A stretch of 64,000 bases of DNA from Lithobates sylvaticus (Eukaryota > Chordata > Amphibia > Anura > Ranidae), in NCBI GenBank assembly GCA_028564925.1, contig CM053028.1, forward strand, positions 359,701,302 to 359,765,301, given 5' to 3'. The position numbers and the translations under genes are program-made. Shown one piece after another: positions 56,214-64,000 of the stretch (the first letter of the stretch is position 1; the number at the start of each line of letters is the position of its first letter). Under the pieces are notes generated by a model. It searched no databases. It was not told the origin of the DNA and worked only from the letters and a program-made list of their open reading frames with translations.

Positions 56214-56850
56214 GGGCCAGTTTCCCTTTGATAATGAAAAAAATCAGGAGACATCCATTTACCACCAAATAAAAGCCCAAGTTGTCCTGAAAAAAAACAG
56301 GGTATAATCCATCTGGATGCACAGAGTAGTTGTGATGATATTACAGTTTTACCAACACATATTAAAGTTGCAAAATTAGGCTTAGGCTTTAAGATTTGTT
56401 TTACCCTTAGGCGCAAAGGGGTTAAAGCCCGCCTGCTGCATATTACCATGTTTCATCAGGGTATGGTAATAGGCCAGGTTTTAATGGCCGATAGAAATTG
56501 GCCAGTAGTTCGCTCTGACTTCCCCTGTTCTCACTGATGAAAAACTGTCTTGCCGCTGGTCAGTTTTTATCAAGCTCTCACTAAAGATGAAGAGACTACA
56601 GATGATACAGCAATGTAAAACTGAACAGCAGCAGGGCATTGTAATAAGGAAGAATTGACCAAAATGTAGAGACTCCAAATGACCCAGCAGTGTAAAATGA
56701 TCCAGCAGCATGACAATTTTTAACAGCAAGGATAGGTCTGAGATTACCAGAGACAAAGAGTACAGGCTGGAGCTTTACCACAAGAATTTGGATACTGTGA
56801 AGCTGGGGGTTTAAAAAAAAAATGGTTTCAGTGCATCCCTAGTGCCTGTA
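55800..56850. other. intron sequence with a poly-T tract
   Basis: A run of about 40 T lies at 56164-56205, and GGTCAA-type short repeats occur at 55850-55940. No gene was recognised. Confidence 0.4.
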
Positions 56851-56854
56851 GTCA

Positions 56855-57190
56855 GTAGAAGGAGGAATGGTGCCCCATCAGTAGTATCAGTGGGAGGAAT
56901 AGTGCCCCAAAATTAGTATCAGTGGGAGGACTAGTGCCCCATAATTAGCATCAGTGGGAGGACTAGTGCCCCATAATTAGCATCAGTGGGAGGAATAGTG
57001 CCCCATAATTAGCATCAGTGGGAGGAATAGTGCCCCATCATTTGCATTAGTGGGAGTAATAGTGCCTAATTGTTTATATCAGTGGGTGGGATTATCCCCT
57101 CTTGAGGGTGTCAGTGGGAGGAATAGTGCCCCATCATTGGTGTCAGTGGAAAGAAATATGCCCCATTGTTGGTGTCAGTAGGAGGAATGG
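56855..57190. repeat. minisatellite, unit about 31 bp
   Basis: About ten units of GTGGGAGGAATAGTGCCCC followed by ATAATTAGCATCA or similar are present. The 5' units are the most alike. Confidence 0.8.
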
Positions 57191-57194
57191 TTGC

Positions 57195-57900
57195 CCAACT
57201 TTAAAAAAGCCATATCAACATAAAATAAATATGAATAAAAAGGCCACTTTTAAAAAAAATACTTGCAGTTGTACTCTTGCTTTGCTACCCTGTCACACAT
57301 GCTTCTACTTAGGATGCTCTAACATATGACAATGCTCATTGCGCAGGCAAAGCCTTCAGTTGTTATCACCATCTGAAACCAGCCTTGAGAATTGACACTT
57401 ATGCAGGTAGACATGACTAGGATGGCCTATGGGACCAAAGTTACCACTTCTTGACAATCACTCCCTTTTCATCCCACTCCACAATTTTCTTTAATAAAAA
57501 CAAACTGTTACTTGAATGAATGAAAAGGTCATAATACAAAATACTCATGTTAAGGTATATAAAAGGAAGTATTGCAAAATTCCATAACACATATGGGTGA
57601 AGTCAAATAGTAAAGATATGTTAGAGGTTCAATAGTGTAAAAATAATATATATTATTTGTCATTTTACTCTATCATAAAGAAGCTTTCTATCAGCAAAAC
57701 ACTTGTTATAAGATCTTATCAAGACATCATGGATGTAGGAAGAGATACGTACAACTGAGATGGTAAGATGGGTAGAATATGCAAAAAGATTATGGAAAAG
57801 ATGCAGCAGATGTAATTACAGAGCACACCCCAGCTTTAGATCCTGGCTGCCTGAGCCTAGGGGAGACCAGCCTGAGGCCATAATTGATGATTGCAGGTAT
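57195..57900. other. intron sequence, nothing recognised
   Basis: AT-rich DNA without a supported feature. Confidence 0.35.
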
Positions 57901-57909
57901 GATGAAGAC

Positions 57910-58140
57910 CCCCTCTCTCTCTCTCTCAACCTCCCTCCCTCTCTCTCTCTTGCCTCCCCCTCTCTCTTACTCTCACCCCCTCACTCTCTCACCCCCTCTT
58001 TCTCTTCCCCCCACTTTCCCTCAGTGCACTGAGTGTGTGGGTGTAAATATATATACATGAATATGTATTTATTGAAAAACAATACAAATATTTAAAGGCA
58101 TAAATACAAATATATATATATATATATATACACACACCCA
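57910..58140. repeat. CT and TA microsatellites
   Basis: A CTCTCTC/CCTCCC tract (57910-58020) is followed by AT-rich DNA and a TATATATA tract (about 58110-58132). Simple sequence only. Confidence 0.8.
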
Positions 58141-58871
58141 CCCATGTGTGTTTGAGCTTTGGGGTGCACATCCCAATGCAATCGGCTGTGCACACCTATG
58201 CTATCAACTTATCAACTGTCATGTAGGTATTGTGTCTAATCCAACCTTATCAGGGTGTGGCTGAAAAAAAAGGCTGCAAGGTTATCATTAGAACTGAGAT
58301 GCAACAAAGGAAGAAGGACATTGTTTTATTTAAAAAGTAAGCCAACTGTTTATGACATGCAATGCTTCAGCAAATGTTATTCAGGGTTTACATCTATTTA
58401 CACACACTATTTATTCTAATATATTATCTCTGATACAAAAGCCTGTTTCCTTCCAGCCTTAGGCTAGATTCACACTTATGTGGGTGCAGGAATGCATGTA
58501 AATTACATGCTTTCCCATACCCGCAGACACCTGAAGGCAAAATGCACTACTTTTTAGTAGACGCGTGAGGGTGCCATTAAAGCCTTATGTTTTTTCACCT
58601 TAATGCTTTCAATGCATTAAGGTGAAAAACCTTCTGTGTTGCAAAATCCGCCCCAGCCCCCCAGGCTCCAGCTGCTGTTAATCAAATGTTGTGCCGAGCG
58701 AGTGTGGGGTGGGGTAGGGCTGAGCCTCCCACTCTGTGTCAATAGACGCAGACAGGGTGGCTCTGAAATGAGCATGCACGGGTGAGAATTAAAGTGACAT
58801 TAAAGCTTTGTTTTTGTTTTTTTATTATTAAAATAACAAACATTGTATACTTACCTGCTCTGTGCAATGGT

Positions 58872-59684
58872 CAGTGTTGGTCATCTTACTTTTAAAAAGT
58901 AATTTAGTTAAGTTACAAATTACTTCTTCCAAAAAGTAATTGCGTTAGTAACTCAGTTACTACATTGGAAAAGTAATTAGTAACTGACTTTTTTTTTTTA
59001 ATATTCTATACGTGTAACTAAGGGGCGGGTCTAGTATTACTGTAACCAAGGGGCGCATTTATTATTGTTATATATCGTGTAACCAAGGAGCTGCTCTATT
59101 ATTACTCTAACCAAGGGGCAGTTCTGTTATATCGTGTAAGCAAGGGGCGGGTCTATTATTATTATATCGTGTAAGGGGCGGATGGCTACAGAAGAGGGCG
59201 AATGTTAAATTAATGGGCAGAGCTCGATATATAACAATAATAATAAATGTGCCCCTTGGTTACAGTAATACTAGACTTGCCCCTTAGTTACACGATAGAC
59301 GCCCCTTGCAGAGTAGCACGAGCATCATGAGGGTGCGGCATCGCCTCGTACAATTACATGTTAACTGCGCCTGCGCTGTGTAGAGTTCACTCAGAGCTGT
59401 TTAGGTTCGGCAATTTTCGGAAGCTCCGTAGTCCTTCGTACTGCGCAAGCGCTGCGCCTGCGCAGTACAGGGGGTCCTTATCCGGCGGGGGAACTTTTTT
59501 GGCAGGACACCGGAATTACACTACTGCCATCTAGTGACGGTAGATGTAATTGGGGTAACTAAGCCAAAGTAATGGGAACTGAGTTACCATGAGGGGAAAA
59601 GTAATCAGTTAGATTACTAGTTACCCTCTAAAGTAACTGAGTTACGTAACTCAGTTTATTTTAACTCAGTTACTTACATCACTG
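58872..59684. mobile_element. hAT-type element, innermost of the nest
   Basis: It begins CAGTGTTGGTCATC and ends TTACATCACTG, with GCAATGGT duplicated at 58864-58871 and 59685-59692. Stem-forming lines with AAAAAGTAATT and AACTCAGTTAC lie near both ends. The 813-bp body has no transposase. Confidence 0.8.
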
Positions 59685-59718
59685 GCAATGGTTTTGCACA
59701 GAGCAGCCCCCCGATCCT

Positions 59719-59851
59719 CCTTTACTGAGATCCCCCGCCGGGCTTCAGGCCCCTCGATTTTCAGAAAGGGCCCCCATGGAAAGCCGCTTTCCATGGGGGC
59801 CCTTTCTGAAAATCGAGGGGCCTGAAGCCCGGCGGGGGATCTCAGTAAAGG
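59719..59851. repeat. 133-bp palindrome with 66-bp exact arms
   Basis: From base 59719 to 59784 the sequence is the exact reverse complement of 59786 to 59851, with one unpaired base (C at 59785). The arms are GC-rich and contain GGGCCCCCATGGAAAGC-type sequence near the centre. It forms the core of a TTAA MITE. Confidence 0.85.
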
Positions 59852-60349
59852 CAGATCGGGGCTGCTCTGTGCAAAACCATTGCATAGAGCAGGTAAGTAT
59901 ACAATGTTTGTTATTTTAATAATAAAAAACAAAAACAAAGCTTTAATGTCACTTTAATTCTCGATGGCACCCCCATGCATCTGAAAACGCAGCACATTTT
60001 CAGGTGCATGAAACCGTATGGTGCAAAAGCACCATACAGTTTCAGTGAAGCTGCCATTTTGAAAAGGTGCAGGGATCTTTTTCCAGAGTTTCCTGCAGGT
60101 ACAGCAGACCATTCAAATGAATGGGCTGCTGTGCCCATGCAAACACGGCACACAGGAAAGGGCTATATGTGAGCCTAGCCTTTTATGAAGGGTACATTTT
60201 CAAGAGACTTCCACTATCAAAAGCTTACTTAGGAATGAAGTTCTGGAGTTCTCATTTCTCAATCAAGTTTCACTACCTCTCTACCTGAAAGAAAGCAGTT
60301 TTATTTTATTGTATCGTTTTGTTGTTTTGCGGGGTCCTAAAATTTAGGC

Positions 60350-60610
60350 CAGGCTCACACAGTTCTGGTGTGGAAATGCATGCACGTAAATGCATGTTGG
60401 ATAAAGCAGTCTATTCTTTTTGAACCAGTTGCCAATGAACACCAAGCAAAACCTCACCTGGACCTTTTTTGAGAACCCAACATACTGTATGATTGGTGTA
60501 CTGGGGTGTGTTCCTTCAGTGCGCTTATTAACCATTCAAAGTGATTGACTCCCTAGCAAACCAACGCATGTAATGTGCATTACTGCATGTCACAAGGGAG
60601 AACCGGCCAT
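60350..60610. mobile_element. possible MITE with CAGGCTCACAC end
   Basis: GGCCAGGCTCACACAG at the left and a weak counterpart with GGGAGAACCGGCC near 60606 suggest another small inverted-repeat element. The ends are poorly matched. Confidence 0.3.
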
Positions 60611-60614
60611 ACCT

Positions 60615-62109
60615 ATTACAGAACAGAGAGCTTTTATCTGTAAAATTCTGAATATTTTTCCCCACTGCCACTAATTTCTGCTATCATCGTTAGCCAACAC
60701 ACTTTATTAAATTAGGAAATTCCAGTGTAAATGGCTACAATAATAATAATAATAATACACTTTCACACACAAGTCCCCACACTGCATACAGAGCATGAGA
60801 TAAATTTTCAGATTGTGAGAGGACTTTGTGTTTATAGTACATTTGTTCTGTGTAATCAGTACACTTCGGGTAAAATGAGGCCAAAGGTGTCTAAGGTTAC
60901 AAATGAAGTCTGAAAATACCGCCCATTGCATCCCAATATTGTCAGAGATTTCATTATTCCTGATAAGCTGGCAACACTTTTCTATAAACATAAAACTAAG
61001 TTTATGCCACTTAAAGCATATCTAAACAGCAAATGAGACAAAAAGCAACGAGACAAAAAATAAATTAAAAAAACAACTCACAGAGGCTTAAGCCTCATTT
61101 TATTCCACTCAACACTAAAAAATAGCTATGCATACGCTAAGCTACACAAAAAAATGTGTTAATAATATGTTTTTGGTATACACTAAATGCCATATTTTAT
61201 ATATTATGCTGAGATCAATAATTAAGACACACAGTACTCATTATTTGTGGTCATAATGTTTCCCAGTGACCTGCATAACAAGTCATAGTCATTTACACTT
61301 GTTTCAAACCCCAAAATAAGTTATGGAGAACAGATAACATTTTAGTAGCATGAACTACAATTGCCTAAAGTAATCCTACATTTTGCACCATAAAAGAACA
61401 CATAAAATGAAGGTCTTGTTCGCATGGGCGTACTTAAGATTACACTCGTGTGAGGGCCACGTTTTCCATGCATGGGATGCACAGGTGTTCCATGTCTCCT
61501 ATGTAGGCAAAACACAGCCCTGCTTATTTAGGTCTAGGAGGCATAAAAATGGAGATTCATTTTTCTGGCCCTCCACTCGACCACTAGGCCAGTCTCCGCA
61601 GCCTACTCTTTCCCAATGATCCAGCAGTCTACTGCCAGTGCATGGGGGAGCGCCATCTGCCAGGGGAGTGGCGGATTGGGTAAGTTAAATGCTTTTACTC
61701 TCCCCTAGACCTGAACAAGCAGTGAGCCCTTGCAGTGTGGGCACAGCCCCACCACAAGTAGGGATTTCAGATTTCCTGAAGCTTGGCTTTAAGGCTTGCA
61801 ACAGCATACCAGATATTTTGAAGCAGGTATGCTTATCAACAGTTCAGGATTCTGCAGAGTAAGAGAGGTCCAATCAGGAGAAATTTGCAGGACAATTTCT
61901 GTTACAGCATAGCTAATGACAAAAGTTGTGGCCTAAGCGCACAGGGGAACAATGCCATTATTAGGCACTTTTGAACCATTTAGAAGGCATTTTGTCAGTT
62001 TAGTAGATAACAACACTTCATTAGAGCCCAGTACTGTGGATATGGCCCAAATGACTGAAAACCACAGAGATACAAATGAATAAATTGTTGTTATGGATTG
62101 TTTACTTAC
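60615..62109. other. intron sequence, nothing recognised
   Basis: The stretch just 3' of the exon is the donor side of a long intron. A TAA repeat lies near 60740. No further feature was seen. Confidence 0.35.
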
Positions 62110-62283
62110 TGTGCTTCTGAGCAAGAATACATTGGCTTCTTCCAAAGTACAGGACACACAGTGACACCAGACATCAAGTTCAGGCTTCCAGTAGAAAAGT
62201 ATTTTAAGGAACCCCAGTGTAAAGATGTAACCGATAACACAAAGGATACTTCGACATTTTTCTGTTCTGTATCCAAACAGCTC
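62110..62283 (-). CDS. ATP13A4-like exon: N-terminal membrane hairpin
   Basis: This 174-bp exon (58 codons, phase 0) encodes ELFGYRTEKCRSILCVIG, a hydrophobic run YIFTLGFLKILFYW, KPELDVWCHCVSC and TLEEANVFLLRST. The acceptor is TCTGACAG and the donor AGCACA|GTAAGT. Human ATP13A4 has IFGYRTQGCRKSLCLAGS, VFYWRPAW and VPCSLQEADTVLLRTT. It corresponds to the P5B-specific N-terminal membrane-associated hairpin. It joins to DEFKKY of the next exon 24 kb away. The upstream first coding exon was not found. Confidence 0.93.
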
Positions 62284-62885
62284 CTGTCAGACAAAAAGAA
62301 GGTTTGAAAAGGTAGTCAAGTTTACTAGGGCACTTTTTTGAAGATATTTGTCTGGTACTAAAATAACCTGGACCTGATTACCCATTAGCCTAAGAAACAG
62401 ACTCTAACGCTCTACAATGACCATAGGAATCAGTCAACTTTCTTCTTTTTTTGACACACAGAAAGAAAGGAAAAAATTAGGTATAGATAAAGAGCTGGCA
62501 ATGCAGGGGGAATTGTATTGTATGTGTGGTCAAACTAAGATGGTCCAGGATAATTTTTGATGGGATGAAGGATGTCAGGAGTGAGTTGATATGCAGGAAA
62601 AATAATGAACCCATGGGGGTTATGTGACAAGACGGTAAAATGCAAGGAATTGCAATGAAGGATTTACAGTGATTTGACATATCGGAGGTAGTGCTCAGAT
62701 GAGACACTGTGAACTGTGATTGGATGAGTCTACAGTATTGTGTTGTATTTTTTTTACCTTTTGTGCAATGGATCACATCCTTTGAGCAGGATGAATGTGT
62801 CCATGGTTTGTAAGTTATCCAATGGAACAGGGCCGAAAAATGTGATTTCAGAACATCTTCACTCAGACTAACCCAGGACAGCATA
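62284..62885. other. intron sequence 5' of the first exon seen
   Basis: It was searched for a short first coding exon ending in ...NEM or similar, and none was recognised. Confidence 0.35.
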
Positions 62886-62889
62886 ATCC

Positions 62890-63130
62890 TTACACCCCTT
62901 TCACACTGAGGCAGTTTTCAAGTGTTTTAGCGCCAGAAATAGCACCTGTAAAGTGCCTGAAAACTGCCTTCCATGCTGCCCCATTTGTGAAAGCCTGAGT
63001 GCTTTCACACTGGGGCGGTGCGCTTGCAGGACGTTTGAAAAAGTCCTGCAAGCAGCATCGTTGGGGCGGTTTGGGAGCGATGTATGCAGCGCTCCTAAAA
63101 CACCCCTGCCCATTGCAATGAATGGGTAGC
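62890..63130. mobile_element. MITE related to the GGCCCCTTTCACAC family
   Basis: CACCCCTTTCACACTGAGG at the left and CACTGGGGCGGTGCGC in the interior resemble the element at 54845. The right end is unclear. Overlapping minus-strand ORFs are incidental. Confidence 0.45.
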
Positions 63131-64000
63131 ACTTCTGAACCAAAATTGCTTGATTCCTCTATCAAACACAGTCAGCGTTAATGGGGGAATCCCTCCTGTG
63201 AAGCTATTGTGTTCTTCCTGTGGGGGGGTAAGGGGAGCCATATCTTGTAGGAGAGCACATTTATTATTGCTAGCGGTTATAGCCACTGGCAATAATCGCA
63301 TGCCGAAGATCCAAGATGCTAATGTACCCAAGTCAATTAATGCCCATGCCCTGATCAGCTGTGAAGTTCCTGGTGTGTATCTTCTGAGGCTTTGGTGGGG
63401 AGACGTCAGGACATCTTTTCTGTGGATCACAGATCCAACAAAGCGCTTTGTGACCTCCCTGAATAAGAGGGGGGGGGGGGTCGCTGGCTTTCTGGTAAGC
63501 CTTCATTTTATTTGTGGTGATGGGTATCACGCTGCCAAGCATTTGATCATCATTTGCAATACACCCCCTCTTCATGGGACTCCTTCTGATGTAAATCAGC
63601 TGCATATGAACTTTTACTTTTTCTTTGCACATTGTTTGCACTTGTGATACTACATTGCACATGTTATGATTTATTTCATTTCAAACTGTATCAATTATTG
63701 CACAATTGCACTTTACTATACCATTTTTGGATGTATGTACATCACATGTGTTATGTGATTCGCATGAATTGAACTTTTTGCCCTAGTGCTGCACTTTTAT
63801 TTAAAATTTTTCTTTGTGCCTGACATCTGGATTATAGTGCTCAGCTGCTGGCTACTTTATGTACTAAGTGCGGATAACTCTTTACACTTAATCAATGGAT
63901 TGACTTGGGTACATTAGGCCTGCCCATAGATGGCTCAAATCTCAGCCAGTCACTGCTGAACTGGCCGAGGTTAGAACCGTCTATGGCCAGCTTAACGCTA
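63131..64000. other. intron or 5' region, nothing firm
   Basis: It has the look of old repeat DNA (a poly-G run near 63470, short inverted lines around 63240-63300). No exon was recognised. Confidence 0.35.

Larger units (their letters stand above)
58803..59953. mobile_element. TTAA MITE, AGTGA type, middle of the nest
   Basis: AGTGACATTAAAGCTTTG and CAAAGCTTTAATGTCACT are perfect inverted ends, flanked by TTAA (58799-58802 and 59954-59957). It is interrupted by a hAT element (58872-59684), and its core is the long palindrome at 59719-59851. Family lines (TTTTGCACAGAGCAGCCC) are shared with the copies at 29134 and 46197. Confidence 0.8.
58462..60180. mobile_element. outermost MITE of a three-level nest
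   Basis: TTAGGCTAGATTCACAC at the left and GTGAGCCTAGCC at the right are imperfect inverted ends. The middle is occupied by the TTAA MITE at 58803-59953. The remaining arms contain short hexamer-like repeats but no gene. Confidence 0.5.
3398..62283 (-). other. P5B-type ATPase gene, internal part (ten exons seen)
   Basis: Ten exons in collinear order and compatible phase encode a P5B cation-transporting ATPase. Several segments read closest to human ATP13A4 (for example GFNTAKGDLVRS, YPKPVNF, AMASCHSL). ATP13A5 is a near paralogue and cannot be excluded. P5B pumps are ten-helix membrane proteins of late endosomes and lysosomes; ATP13A2 and ATP13A3 carry polyamines, and the ATP13A4 substrate is presumed similar. 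Introns are large (up to about 24 kb) and filled with transposons. Missing from view are the first coding exon, a piece of about 25 residues after exon 26777-26911, about 85 residues with the DKTGT site, and the whole C-terminal half, which lies beyond base 1. Confidence 0.85.

Noticed and set aside
56110-56322. ORF with a lysine run
   Set aside because: It is produced by the poly-T tract at 56164-56205.
62477-62884. 135-codon minus ORF upstream of the first recognised exon, tested as the N-terminal coding exon
   Set aside because: It has no similarity to P5B N-termini and no acceptor/donor that fits the phase-0 junction at 62283.

Overview
The window looks like one long, repeat-saturated stretch of a vertebrate gene from an animal with a large genome. 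A true frog (Ranidae) is the best guess. That is inference: it rests on the divergence of the exons from human P5B ATPases and on the interspersed repeat families, which I recall from ranid sequence. There is no prokaryotic or viral gene content, and I saw no tRNA or rRNA gene.

Host gene. Ten short exons on the minus strand, all with intact frame and GT/AG splice sites, encode consecutive pieces of a P5B-type cation-transporting ATPase closest to ATP13A4 (ATP13A5 is the alternative). From 5' to 3' they lie at 62110-62283, 37578-37715, 31526-31596, 31364-31444, 28774-28843, 26777-26911, 22360-22491, 18337-18507, 13971-14128 and 3398-3548. They run from the N-terminal membrane hairpin through the actuator domain (the TGES loop is split across two exons) to the start of the nucleotide-binding domain. 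The first coding exon and everything after the early N domain lie outside or were not found. Two internal pieces are missing: about 25 residues between 26777 and 22491, and about 85 residues, including the DKTGT phosphorylation site, between 13971 and 3548.

Introns. Nearly all remaining DNA is mobile elements, many nested. The main ones are: (1) 3881-12503, a TTAA-flanked piggyBac-class element with a transposase gene broken once, a higher-order satellite array and duplicated hairpins; at least six shorter TTAA-bounded or near-TTAA copies with the same CCACTT ends lie elsewhere. (2) 38326-45202, a full-length L1-type LINE with both ORFs open, 5' UTR monomers, a poly-A tail and target-site duplications, inserted in the loop of a foldback MITE. 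(3) hAT elements with clear 8-bp duplications at 19377-19917, 23320-24126, 36082-37436 and 58872-59684. (4) Harbinger-like MITEs with 3-bp TAA/TTA duplications at 1830, 28203, 30352, 34747, 35267 and 48682, plus 47-bp miniatures inside the piggyBac element. (5) Other TTAA MITEs at 27550, 29134, 46197 and 58803. (6) Tc1/mariner pieces at 12616, 13570, 47570 and 53278. (7) Two Ty3/gypsy LTR-element fossils at 19926-20330 and 51560-53220.

The most notable structures are the large piggyBac element as the likely source of a MITE family, the coding-intact L1, a 133-bp near-perfect palindrome inside a three-level nest at 58.5-60.2 kb, three TCTCGCGAGA motifs in one MITE, and the unexplained absence of the catalytic exon of the host gene.
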